Assembly (NCBI RefSeq): GCF_030815145.1
Contig: NZ_JAUSWJ010000001.1
Coordinates: 372,001 to 436,000 of the forward strand
Length of the DNA stretch: 64,000 nucleotides
Direction: 5' to 3'
From: Kaistia geumhonensis
GTDB lineage: Bacteria; Pseudomonadota; Alphaproteobacteria; Rhizobiales; Kaistiaceae
A program made the position numbers and the translations under genes. This document shows, one piece after another, positions 51,246-59,819 of this stretch. Within the stretch, counting starts at the first letter, position 1. Each line of letters begins with the position of its first letter. Under the pieces are notes generated by a model that saw nothing but the letters and a program-made list of their open reading frames with translations, ran no database searches and was not told the DNA's origin.

Positions 51246-52268
51246 ATGGTCACAGTCACGAACCGCGCCCAGCGCATCACCGAATCCGCCGAGAAGATCG
51301 AGAGCCCCTTCGTTCTCGATCCGACGCTGTGCCTCTACAGCCCGCAGGACAATGTCGACAGCCTCCAGCATCCGCGCATCGCGGCCTGGCTGGTTTTCAT
51401 GCGCGACAGCTACGAGCCGAAGCTGCCGGATGCGAAGCGGCGCGTGCTGCTCTTCATGCCCTGCACCAAGACGAAGCCCTATCCGTTCTCGTCCGAGCAC
51501 AAGGCGATCAACCAGCGCCTCGCCGACGAGGGCTTCCGGCCGACCGCGCGCCTCGACCTGCCGCAGGAATTGCAGGCGCGTCTGGAGCCTTCCTTCTCGC
51601 AGGACGTGCTCAATCTCTCGCCGCTCATCGACGACGCGGGGACGCTCGTGCATCGCATGGTCATCTCGGAGCCGATGGCGGTCGTGCCCTATGAGCATAT
51701 CGTCGACTATCCCGGCGGCGCCTCGCCGGCGACGGCCTATGACGATCCCGGCCTCTTCGAGAAGCGCGGCAACGCGGTCTCGCCCTGGCGCGAGGATTCG
51801 ACCGCCGTCGCCGTTTCCAGCACGCGCTGGAAATGGGGCGACGAGGAGCGGCGCAGCTATGCGGTCATGCACAATGCGATGGCCGAGGGCGTCGCCGGCG
51901 TCGTGGCGCGGATCGGCCACCACTATGACGATATCGTCGCCTGGGTCGCGCCGGGACTGACGCACCGGTCCTTCGTCATCGGCAAGGGCGAGCGGTCCGC
52001 CAACAACGTCCCCTCGAGCCGCAAGGTCGGCGCCGGCCGCGTGGATCTCGTCGGCGCCAACGACCATCTCCCGGCCGGCTCGCGCATCGCGGCGCTGCCG
52101 ACGCTCGCCGAATGCCAGGACGCCGTCGAGCGGCTGGCGCGGCGCCTCGGCGTCGACATGCAGCAGGCGACCGGAATCTATGCCCGCGGCGGCGCCAACG
52201 CCACGCCGCTCGCCCTGCCGGAGCTGCTCGACACCCTCGTCGCGCGGCTGAAGCGAAACGGAGCCTGA
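51246..52268 (+). CDS. DUF5591-like protein carrying the ArcS (archaeosine synthase) active-site motif
   Basis: A 340-residue protein. Residues 42-90 read like the C-terminal catalytic region of archaeal ArcS/TgtA2: HPRIAAWLVFM, then VLLFMPCTKTKPY and FSSEHK. P72-C73, K77-P78-Y79, S82 and H85 fit the PCxxKPYxxSxxH motif. The downstream ISEPMAVVPYEHIVDYPGG near residue 150 and a YDDP segment also match. ArcS adds lysine to preQ0 in archaeal tRNA. Here there are no TGT catalytic or PUA domains, and the gene lies eight bases after a monooxygenase gene in a bacterial catabolic operon, so the substrate must differ. Assignment rests on motif recognition. Confidence 0.72.
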   Translation: MVTVTNRAQRITESAEKIESPFVLDPTLCLYSPQDNVDSLQHPRIAAWLVFMRDSYEPKLPDAKRRVLLFMPCTKTKPYPFSSEHKAINQRLADEGFRPTARLDLPQELQARLEPSFSQDVLNLSPLIDDAGTLVHRMVISEPMAVVPYEHIVDYPGGASPATAYDDPGLFEKRGNAVSPWREDSTAVAVSSTRWKWGDEERRSYAVMHNAMAEGVAGVVARIGHHYDDIVAWVAPGLTHRSFVIGKGERSANNVPSSRKVGAGRVDLVGANDHLPAGSRIAALPTLAECQDAVERLARRLGVDMQQATGIYARGGANATPLALPELLDTLVARLKRNGA

Positions 52269-52272
52269 GACG

Positions 52273-53247
52273 ATGCCCGGATTGAAACTGACCATCGGCG
52301 CCAGCGACAGCGACCGCACGAGGCCGATCGCCAGCGGCGAGGTGACGATCGCCGGCGTCGAGCCCGAGGTGACGCTGATGGGCGTGCAGGCGCTGTTCAA
52401 CAAGCAGCTCGGCAGCCACGTCTTCGACGCCTGCGAATTCCCGCTCGCCACCTATCTGCGCACGCTGGAGCGCCCCGACAGGCCCTATCTCGCCATCCCG
52501 ATCTTCCCGTCGCGGCATTTCCGCTTCTCGAGCGTGTTCGTGAACAAGGCGAGCGGCATCACGAAACCGGCCGATCTCGCCGGCAAGCGCATCGGCCTCA
52601 TGGTGTTCGACATGGCCGCGGCCGTCTGGCAGCGCGGCATCTTCGAGGAGTTTCACGGCCTCGACCGGACGGCGCCGATCTATGTGACGGGCGGCCTCGA
52701 GGCGCCGCGGACGGGCGACGAGCATCCGCAGCTCTATCCCGCGAAGTTTAAGGTCGAGCGCACCGACAAGCCGCTGGCCAAGATGCTGGCGGATGGCGAG
52801 ATCGACGCGCTCTATACCGCGCGGGCGCCGAGCACCTGGCCGTCCGAGACGGTCGGCCGCCTGTTCGAGGACCCGAAGACGGTCGAGCTCGACTATTTCC
52901 GCAAGACCGGCATCTTCCCGCCGATGCACATCCTCGCCATCAAGCGGCCGATCGTCGAAGCCAATCCCTGGCTGCCGCGCGCGCTCTTCGACGCTTTCGT
53001 CGAGGCCCACAAGGTGGCGCGGGCCCGCATGTTCGACCAGGTCGCCCTCTCCACCATCCTTCCCTGGGCGCTGGAATCGCTCCTGGAAGCGGAGAGCGAA
53101 CTCGGCGCCGACTATTGGCCCGCCGGTTTCGCGAAGAACCGTGCCATGCTGGCGACGGTCATCCGCTACCTGCAGGAGGATGACCTGATCAAGACCGATT
53201 TCACGCCCGAGGATCTCTTCGAGGGCGCGGATATCCTGGGCACCTGA
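52273..53247 (+). CDS. 4,5-dihydroxyphthalate decarboxylase-like protein (leaderless periplasmic-binding fold)
   Basis: A 324-residue protein of the Pht5/4,5-dihydroxyphthalate decarboxylase group, whose fold resembles ABC binding proteins. It begins LKLTIGASDSDRTRPIASGEV, continues with FDACEFPLATYLRTLERPD near residue 55 and ends VIRYLQEDDLIKTDFTPEDLF, all characteristic. No signal peptide, so an enzymatic role in the cytoplasm is more likely than transport. Four bases separate it from the ArcS-like gene. It may decarboxylate an aromatic or heteroaromatic acid. Confidence 0.8.
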   Translation: MPGLKLTIGASDSDRTRPIASGEVTIAGVEPEVTLMGVQALFNKQLGSHVFDACEFPLATYLRTLERPDRPYLAIPIFPSRHFRFSSVFVNKASGITKPADLAGKRIGLMVFDMAAAVWQRGIFEEFHGLDRTAPIYVTGGLEAPRTGDEHPQLYPAKFKVERTDKPLAKMLADGEIDALYTARAPSTWPSETVGRLFEDPKTVELDYFRKTGIFPPMHILAIKRPIVEANPWLPRALFDAFVEAHKVARARMFDQVALSTILPWALESLLEAESELGADYWPAGFAKNRAMLATVIRYLQEDDLIKTDFTPEDLFEGADILGT

Positions 53248-53257
53248 GGGGGACAAC

Positions 53258-54214
53258 ATGACCGTTTCGGGCTTCGGCTGGCGCGATCTTTCGACCGACG
53301 CGGTTCCCGCAGCCGAACGGCTCGAATACTGGCGCGACGCGACCAACAGCCTGTTTCCGCCGACGCGGCTTCGGCGGGACGGGGTCGAGGGCTTCTACGG
53401 CCATGTCGCCTGGCTCGGCCTCGGCGAGGTCACCATCGCCGACATCGTCTCGACGAGCCTCGACGTCTTTCGGACCGAGCGGGAAATCCATGGCGGCGAC
53501 GATCGCTGGTACGAGCTGACGATCCAGATCGAGGGCGAATGCGGCTTCTCGCAGGATGGCCGCGACACGGTGATCGGTCCGCGCGCCATGGTCCTCTACG
53601 ACAGCCGTCGGCCCTATACGATGCGCTTCCGCGGCCCCTACCGGCAGGTCTCGCTGAAGGTGCCGCGCCGCGCGCTGCGCGAGCGTGTGCCCTCGGTCGA
53701 CCTCATGGTCGCGCAGCGGCTTCTCGCCGACCGCATGCCGGGCCGCTTCATCTACGACCTCGCGGCCGGGCTCTGCGCCCGCGACAGCGATCTGCCGCCC
53801 GATCTCTGCGGCCGGCTGGAGCAGCATGTGCTGGAACTGACGGCGACGGCGCTCCTCGGCCGCGACACGGGGTCGGCCGCAGGCCTCTCGCAGCTCGACC
53901 GCATCAAGGCGCATATCCTCGCAAATCTCGACGATGCCGACCTCTCGCCGCGCGCGATCGCCGAGGCGCATGGCATTTCGCTCAGGCGGCTCTACGAGCT
54001 GTTCGAAGCGGAGGAGCAGCAGGTCGCCCGCTTCGTCCAGTTGCAGCGGCTCGACCGCATCCGCCGCGAACTTGCCGATCCCCTGATGAAGGGCCTCCCC
54101 ATCACCACCATCGCGCTCCGCCGCGGCTTCAAGGATTTCTCGCATTTCTCCCGCGCCTTCCGGCGGCAGTTCGGTGTCTCGCCGGGCGCCTACCGGGCCG
54201 GAGCCTTTTCGTGA
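53258..54214 (+). CDS. AraC family transcriptional regulator
   Basis: A 318-residue regulator with an N-terminal AraC-binding-like (cupin) sensor domain (about residues 60-190) and a C-terminal double HTH (about 215-312; SPRAIAEAHGISLRRLYELF and ITTIALRRGFKDFSHFSRAFRRQFG). It is embedded in the operon, ten bases after the decarboxylase-like gene, and probably activates it. The following gene starts 145 bases later, a gap that could hold a further promoter. Confidence 0.92.
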   Translation: MTVSGFGWRDLSTDAVPAAERLEYWRDATNSLFPPTRLRRDGVEGFYGHVAWLGLGEVTIADIVSTSLDVFRTEREIHGGDDRWYELTIQIEGECGFSQDGRDTVIGPRAMVLYDSRRPYTMRFRGPYRQVSLKVPRRALRERVPSVDLMVAQRLLADRMPGRFIYDLAAGLCARDSDLPPDLCGRLEQHVLELTATALLGRDTGSAAGLSQLDRIKAHILANLDDADLSPRAIAEAHGISLRRLYELFEAEEQQVARFVQLQRLDRIRRELADPLMKGLPITTIALRRGFKDFSHFSRAFRRQFGVSPGAYRAGAFS

Positions 54215-54359
54215 GGCACGCGCACGCAGGTGCATGTTTCTGCGCCAGCGCAGCACTGTGCCGGAACGGGTCGATCGGGTCTCATGGCGCCATGGAGTCC
54301 CGCCCGCTCCGTCCCTCGCGACCCGAGGGGCGCGGCCGGGGCGGGCGGAACGGGAGCGA

Positions 54360-55745
54360 ATGACGATGGCCGAAGGGGATCTCGATACGCAGGGCTGGCA
54401 GGTCCTGGACCGGGCGCACTACCTGCATCCCTTCACGGACCATGCCGGCCTCCGGCAGACCGGCTCGCGAGTCGCGGTGCGCGGCGAAGGCATCTATGTC
54501 TGGGACACCGAGGGCAAGCGGATCATCGACGGCCTTTCGGGCCTCGGCTGCGTCAATATCGGCTATGGCCGGCGCGAACTGGTGACCGCCGCCGCCGAGC
54601 AGATGCTCGAACTTTCCTACTGCCAATCCTTCTTCAAGACGACGCACCGCACCGCCGTGCGGCTCGCCGAGAAGCTCACCAGCATGCTTCCCGGGCACCT
54701 CAACCATGTCTTCTTCCAGTCCTCCGGCTCGGAGGCGAACGAGACCGCGACCCGTCTTGCGCGGCGTTACTGGGATCTTGAGGGCAAGCCCGGCAAGAAG
54801 CTGTTCATCGCCCGAGAGCTCGCCTATCACGGCTCGACCCATATGGCGGCGAGCCTCTCCGGCATCCCGCCGATGCACTATGCCGGCGGCGATATCCCGC
54901 TCTCGAACGTCCACCATATCCGCACCGCCTACCAGTATCGCCATGGCGCCGGCATGGACGCTGCCGAATTCGGCGTCGTCGCGGCGGGCTGGCTCGAGGA
55001 GAAGATCCTGGAACTCGGCGCCGACAATGTCGCCGCCTTCATCGCCGAGCCGGCCCAGAGCGCCGGCGGCGCGCTCTGCCCGCCCGAGACCTATTGGCCG
55101 GAAATCCAGCGCATCTGCCGCAAATACGACGTTCTGCTCATCGCCGACGAGGTCGTGATGGGCTTCGGGCGCACCGGCAAGTGGTTCGGCCTCTACAAAT
55201 ACGGGATCGAGCCGGACATCATGCAGCTCGGCAAGGGCATTACGTCCGGCTATCTGCCGCTTTCGGCGACGGTCATCGGCGACCGCGTCGCCGACACGCT
55301 GATCGACAAGGGCGGCGAGTGGGCGCATGGCTACACCTATTCGGGCCATCCGACCTGCTGCGCCGTGGCGCTCGAGAACATCCGCATCCTCGACGAGGAG
55401 AAGATCATCGAGAACGCCGACGCGACGCTGGTGCCGCTCTTCAAGGCCGGCATCGAGAGCTTCGCCGATCATCCGCTCATCGGAGACGCGCGCTGTGTCG
55501 GCCTGATGGGCGGCCTCGAGATCGTGAAGGACAAGAAGACCCGCGAGTCCTACGCCTATGAGGCGCATATCGGCGACCATTGCAGCGCCGAGGCACTGAA
55601 GCGCGGCCTCGCCTTCCGCGCCAATGGCGACACGATGAGCCTGATGCCGCCGCTGATCACGACGCCGGACCAGCTTGCCGAGATCTTCGCCATCGCCCGC
55701 GAGGCGCTCGACGCGACCGCAAAGCATTTCGGCGTCACGGCATGA
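54360..55745 (+). CDS. Class III (omega) aminotransferase
   Basis: A 461-residue PLP-dependent aminotransferase. The phosphate-binding QSSGSEANETA is near residue 120, the Asp contacting pyridine N is in LIADEVVMGFGRTGKW near 263, and the Schiff-base Lys is in MQLGKGITSGYLP near 292. It resembles putrescine/beta-alanine:pyruvate transaminases acting on terminal amines. GGGAGCGA precedes the ATG. It overlaps the HDAC-like gene by ATGA, and an aldehyde dehydrogenase follows: a classic amine-to-acid pair. Confidence 0.93.
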   Translation: MTMAEGDLDTQGWQVLDRAHYLHPFTDHAGLRQTGSRVAVRGEGIYVWDTEGKRIIDGLSGLGCVNIGYGRRELVTAAAEQMLELSYCQSFFKTTHRTAVRLAEKLTSMLPGHLNHVFFQSSGSEANETATRLARRYWDLEGKPGKKLFIARELAYHGSTHMAASLSGIPPMHYAGGDIPLSNVHHIRTAYQYRHGAGMDAAEFGVVAAGWLEEKILELGADNVAAFIAEPAQSAGGALCPPETYWPEIQRICRKYDVLLIADEVVMGFGRTGKWFGLYKYGIEPDIMQLGKGITSGYLPLSATVIGDRVADTLIDKGGEWAHGYTYSGHPTCCAVALENIRILDEEKIIENADATLVPLFKAGIESFADHPLIGDARCVGLMGGLEIVKDKKTRESYAYEAHIGDHCSAEALKRGLAFRANGDTMSLMPPLITTPDQLAEIFAIAREALDATAKHFGVTA

Positions 55746-56878
55746 CGGAACGGACCGGCCTCGTCTGGCACGAATTGCTGATGTGGCATGACACGCATGC
55801 GCTCGCGGGGTTTCTCACCTCCGGGCGCGGCGTGATCGAGCCCGACGAGCCGGCCGAAGGCGCCGCCGGAAAGCGGCGGATCAAGAACCTTCTCGACGTC
55901 GCCGGGCTGACCGAACAACTGACGGTCATCAAGCCGCGGCCGGCCACCGACGACGAACTCGGCCGGGTCCATGCCGCCGACTATATTGCCGCGCTGAAGG
56001 CGATGAGTGCCGGCCCGGGCGGAGACGCCGCGCTCGGCGACGAGGTCGGCGCGACGCCCTTCGGGCCGGGCGGCTTCGACATCGCCGCGCTCGCCGCCGG
56101 CGGCATTCTGGAAGCGGTCGATGCGATTGTGGACGGGCGCGTCGCCAACGCCTATGCGCTGGTGCGGCCGCCGGGCCATCACGCCGAGGCTGCGAACGGC
56201 TTCGGCTTCTGCATCTTCAACCACGCGGCGCTGGCGGCGCGCCATGCCCAGCGGGCGCACGGGCTTCGCCGCATCGCCATTGTCGACTGGGACGTGCATC
56301 ACGGCAACGGCGCCGAGCACATCTTCTGGACCGACCCGAGCGTCCTGACGATCTCGATCCACCAGGACGGGCTCTATCCGCCGGCATCCGGCGCCGCGGA
56401 GGCCGTCGGCGCGGGGGCAGGCGAAGGATACAATCTCAACATCCCGCTGCCGCCGGGCTCTGGCAGCGGCGCCTACCTCGCCGCGATGGAGCGGGTGATC
56501 GTGCCGGCACTCGACGCCTTTGCGCCCGACATGATCGTCATCGCCTGCGGCCTCGACGCCGGGGCCTATGACCCGATGGCGCATATGATGCTCGACGGGG
56601 CGACCTTCGCGGCGATGACGCGCGCCGTGAAGGCCGTCGCCGATCGCCACTGCGGCGGCCGCCTTCTCATGACGCATGAGGGCGGCTATCACCGCCCCTC
56701 CGTTCCCTTCCTCGGCGCGGCGGTGATCGAGGCGCTGTCGGGCCTCCGCTCTGCGGTCGCCGACCCGTTCCAGCCGATCATCGCCGGCATGCCGGGCCAG
56801 GCGCTGCAACCGCACCAGGACGACGCCATCCACCGCGTCGAGAGGGTCCGGGCCCGCCTTTCGGAGATCTCGCGATGA
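55742..56878 (+). CDS. Histone-deacetylase-like amidohydrolase (acetylpolyamine amidohydrolase type)
   Basis: A 378-residue arginase/deacetylase-fold zinc enzyme. RPPGHHAEAANGFGFC (His pair near residue 142), VDWDVHHGNG (Asp/His zinc ligands near 180), CGLDAGAYDP (Asp near 268) and HEGGYH (transition-state Tyr) are all present, so it should be active. Bacterial relatives deacetylate acetylpolyamines or other N-acyl amines. Placed between an aminotransferase and an aldehyde dehydrogenase, it likely releases the amine that the aminotransferase then consumes. Confidence 0.9.
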   Translation: MTERTGLVWHELLMWHDTHALAGFLTSGRGVIEPDEPAEGAAGKRRIKNLLDVAGLTEQLTVIKPRPATDDELGRVHAADYIAALKAMSAGPGGDAALGDEVGATPFGPGGFDIAALAAGGILEAVDAIVDGRVANAYALVRPPGHHAEAANGFGFCIFNHAALAARHAQRAHGLRRIAIVDWDVHHGNGAEHIFWTDPSVLTISIHQDGLYPPASGAAEAVGAGAGEGYNLNIPLPPGSGSGAYLAAMERVIVPALDAFAPDMIVIACGLDAGAYDPMAHMMLDGATFAAMTRAVKAVADRHCGGRLLMTHEGGYHRPSVPFLGAAVIEALSGLRSAVADPFQPIIAGMPGQALQPHQDDAIHRVERVRARLSEISR

Positions 56879-58314
56879 GCCTGACCGAACGCTTCTATAT
56901 CGATGGCGCCTTCGTCGCCCCGCTCTCTGACGAGCGGTCGGCCGTCATCAACCCGGCGACCGAGGAACCGATCGCCAGCATCGCGCTCGGAAGCGTCGCC
57001 GATGTCGACAAGGCGGTCGCCGCCGCGCGCCGCGCCTTTCCGGCCTTCGCCGCGACCAGCGTCGCCGAGCGGCTGGCCCTGTTCGAGCGCATCGTCGCCG
57101 CCTTCACGCGCCGCCGCGAGGATCTCGCCCGCGCGATCACCGCCGAGATGGGCTCGCCGCGCTGGCTCTCCTGGGACATCCAGACGGCGTCGAGCATCGT
57201 CTATTTCGAAAGCGCGGCGCGGGTGCTCTCGACGTTCCGCTTCGACGAGCCGCATGGCCAGTCGCTGATCACGCATGAGCCGATCGGCGTCGCGGGCCTC
57301 ATCACGCCCTGGAACTGGCCGCTCAACCAGATCGTGACCAAGCTCGCCCCCGCGCTCGCGGCCGGCTGCACCGTCGTGCTGAAGCCGTCCGAGCTTTCGC
57401 CGCTCTCGGCGCTGATCCTCGCCGAGGTGATGCACGAGGCCGGAACGCCGGCAGGCGTGTTCAACCTCGTCAACGGAACCGGGCCGGTCGTCGGCGCGGC
57501 CATCGCGTCCCATCCCGACATCGACATGGTGTCGTTCACCGGCTCGACGCGCGCGGGCATCGCAGTCGCGAAGGCGGCTGCCGATACGGTGAAGCGCGTC
57601 CATCAGGAACTCGGCGGCAAGTCGGCCAATATTGTGCTGCCCGATGCCGATCTCGACCTCGCCATCACCGACGGCGTGAAGCGCTGCTTCATCAATTCCG
57701 GCCAGTCCTGCATCGCGCCGACGCGCATGCTGGTGCCTGCCGCGATGCTCGACGAGGTCGTGGACCGCGCGCGCGCCGTCGCGGCGGAGGTGGTGGTCGG
57801 CGATCCGACGCGGGCCGAGACGACCATGGGGCCGGTCGCCGGAGCTGCGCAGTTCGCGAAGGTCCAGGGCATGATCGAGACCGGGATCGCCGAGGGCGCC
57901 CGCCTCGTCGAGGGCGGGCCCGGACGGCCGCAGGATCTCAACCGCGGCTTCTTTGTCCGTCCGACGATCTTCGCGGATGTGGCGCCGGGCATGACGATCG
58001 CCCGGCAGGAGATCTTCGGGCCCGTGCTGTCGATCCTGACTTATCGCGACGAGGACGAGGCTGTCGCCATCGCCAATGACAGCCTCTACGGGCTCGCAGG
58101 CTATGTCTATTCGCGCGACGAGGACCACGCCCGCGCCACGGCCCGCCGCATCCGCGCCGGCCGCATCTTCATCAACAATCCCTGGTTCGACTTCGACGCG
58201 CCGTTCGGCGGCTACAAGCAGTCGGGCAACGGCCGCGAGCTCGGCGAGCACGGCATGCGCGAATTCCTCGAGGTGAAGGCGATCCTCGGCTGGGATCCGG
58301 AGGCTGAGAAGTGA
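56875..58314 (+). CDS. Aldehyde dehydrogenase family protein
   Basis: A 479-residue NAD(P)-dependent aldehyde dehydrogenase. The base Glu is in QELGGKSANIV near residue 245 and the nucleophile Cys in NSGQSCIAPTRM near 278; PWNWPLNQ is at about 144. It resembles gamma-aminobutyraldehyde or betaine-aldehyde type enzymes. ATGA overlap with the HDAC-like gene. It oxidises the aldehyde formed by the aminotransferase. A structured repeat follows its stop. Confidence 0.93.
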   Translation: MSLTERFYIDGAFVAPLSDERSAVINPATEEPIASIALGSVADVDKAVAAARRAFPAFAATSVAERLALFERIVAAFTRRREDLARAITAEMGSPRWLSWDIQTASSIVYFESAARVLSTFRFDEPHGQSLITHEPIGVAGLITPWNWPLNQIVTKLAPALAAGCTVVLKPSELSPLSALILAEVMHEAGTPAGVFNLVNGTGPVVGAAIASHPDIDMVSFTGSTRAGIAVAKAAADTVKRVHQELGGKSANIVLPDADLDLAITDGVKRCFINSGQSCIAPTRMLVPAAMLDEVVDRARAVAAEVVVGDPTRAETTMGPVAGAAQFAKVQGMIETGIAEGARLVEGGPGRPQDLNRGFFVRPTIFADVAPGMTIARQEIFGPVLSILTYRDEDEAVAIANDSLYGLAGYVYSRDEDHARATARRIRAGRIFINNPWFDFDAPFGGYKQSGNGRELGEHGMREFLEVKAILGWDPEAEK

Positions 58315-58322
58315 GGATCGAC

Positions 58323-58454
58323 AGGACTCCCCCTGCCCAACCCTTCCCCGCTTCGCGGGAGAGGGAGACCATCCCGCCGATGCACGGCGTCGATGAATGC
58401 CGCGGTGTGCCCTCTCTCCAGCGAAGCCGGGCAGAGATGGAGAGGGGAGTCCTT
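58323..58454. repeat. Two diverged inverted copies of a GC-rich palindromic intergenic repeat
   Basis: AGGACTCCCC at 58323-58332 is exactly inverted as GGGGAGTCCT at 58444-58453. Inside these ends each arm contains a related block of about 45 bases with CCCGCTTCGCGGGAGAGGG on the left and, inverted, CCCGGCTTCGCTGGAGAG on the right. The whole fills the 142-base gap between the aldehyde dehydrogenase and the deaminase. This looks like a small non-coding palindromic element of the kind scattered in Hyphomicrobiales chromosomes. Confidence 0.65.
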
Positions 58455-58456
58455 TG

Positions 58457-59797
58457 ATGCGTCTCTGGCTGCGTGATCCGATCGCCGTGCTGGCCGAGGG
58501 GGCCGAGCGGGGGATCGTCGTCGAGGACGGCGTGATCGTCGAACTCGTGGCTGCCGGGGCTCCGGACCCCTTGCACGATGCCGTCTTCGACGCGTCGCGG
58601 CATGTCGTGTTGCCGGGCCTCGTCAACACGCATCACCACTTCTTCCAGACGCTGACGCGCGCCCATCCGGACGCGATCAACAAGGAACTCTTTCCCTGGC
58701 TGAAGGCGCTCTATCCGCGCTGGGGAGACCATCTCAACCGCGACAGTTTCCGCCTCGCGACCCGCCTCGCGCTGACCGAACTGCTGATGTCCGGCTGCAC
58801 GACGGCCTCAGACCATCTCTTCGTCTTCCCGGCCGACATGCCGGACGCGGTGGACATCGAGGTCGAGGAAGCCGAGGCGCTCGGCATGCGCATCGCGCTC
58901 ACCCGCGGCGTCATCAACCAGGGCATGAAATCGGGCGGGATCGCCGACGAGCGGCTGATGCAGGACGATGATATCGTTCTCGCCGATTGCGAGCGGGTCA
59001 TCGCCCGCTATCACGACCCGCGTCCGGGTTCGTTCTCGACCGTCGCGCTCGCACCCTGCGCGCCGTTCAATGTCACGCGCGAGATGATGTGCGCAGCCGC
59101 GGAACTCGCGGAAAAGCACGATTGCCGGCTGCATACCCATCTCGGCGAGACGCATGACGAGAACGATTTCTGCCTCGCCCGCTTCGGCATGCGGCCGCTC
59201 GACTATCTCGAAAGCGTCGGCTGGCTGAACGACCGCGTCTGGCTCGCCCATGGCATCCATTTCGACGACGGCGAAGTGGAACGGCTCGGCCGCCATGGCG
59301 TCGGCATCTGCCATTGCCCGACCTCCAACATGGTGCTCGCCTCCGGCATCTGCCGTACCAAGGAGCTGGAGGCCGCCGGCGCGATCGTCGGGCTCGGGGT
59401 CGACGGCTCGGCCTCGAACGACTCGTCGAACATGATGGAGGCGGTGCGCCACGCGCTGATGATCGGGCGGCTCCGCTACAACGCCGAAACGGTGACGCAT
59501 CTCGACGCGCTGCGCTGGGCGAGCGAAGGCTCCGCCGCCTGCATAGGCCGCCGGGATATCGGGCGGATCGCGGTCGGGCGGCAGGCGGATCTCTCGCTCT
59601 TCACGCTGGACGAGCTGCGCTTTTCCGGCGGCGGCGATCCGATCGCGACGCTCGTTCTTTGCGGCGCGCACGCCGCCGACCGCGTGATGATCGGCGGCGC
59701 CTGGCGGGTCGAGGACGGCGCGCCGGTCGGTGTCGATCTTGCAAGGCTGCGCCGCGAGCATGGGGAGGCCGCGCGGGCCTTCCTCTCCGCACTCTGA
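58457..59797 (+). CDS. 8-oxoguanine deaminase-like amidohydrolase
   Basis: A 446-residue amidohydrolase. The sequence VNTHHHFFQTLTRA (HxH near residue 60) followed by LFPWLKALYPRW is what I associate with bacterial 8-oxoguanine and isoxanthopterin deaminases. Other ligands are His in HTHLGETHDEND (about 226), His in LAHGIHFDD and Asp in GVDGSASND (about 315). It would convert 8-oxoguanine to urate or deaminate a similar purine or pterin. GAGGGGAGTCC precedes the ATG, supplied by the end of the repeat. It is 22 bases ahead of the second ABC importer. Confidence 0.85.
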   Translation: MRLWLRDPIAVLAEGAERGIVVEDGVIVELVAAGAPDPLHDAVFDASRHVVLPGLVNTHHHFFQTLTRAHPDAINKELFPWLKALYPRWGDHLNRDSFRLATRLALTELLMSGCTTASDHLFVFPADMPDAVDIEVEEAEALGMRIALTRGVINQGMKSGGIADERLMQDDDIVLADCERVIARYHDPRPGSFSTVALAPCAPFNVTREMMCAAAELAEKHDCRLHTHLGETHDENDFCLARFGMRPLDYLESVGWLNDRVWLAHGIHFDDGEVERLGRHGVGICHCPTSNMVLASGICRTKELEAAGAIVGLGVDGSASNDSSNMMEAVRHALMIGRLRYNAETVTHLDALRWASEGSAACIGRRDIGRIAVGRQADLSLFTLDELRFSGGGDPIATLVLCGAHAADRVMIGGAWRVEDGAPVGVDLARLRREHGEAARAFLSAL

Positions 59798-59819
59798 TCG
59801 AAAGGCTTGCCGTCCGCCC

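Noticed and set aside
56689-58629. 646-codon open frame on the minus strand opposite the HDAC-like and aldehyde dehydrogenase genes
   Set aside because: It is rich in Arg, Asp and Gly with no domain features, lies opposite two well-conserved genes and arises from the high GC content. Similar antisense frames occur at 44410-46056 and 49525-51027.
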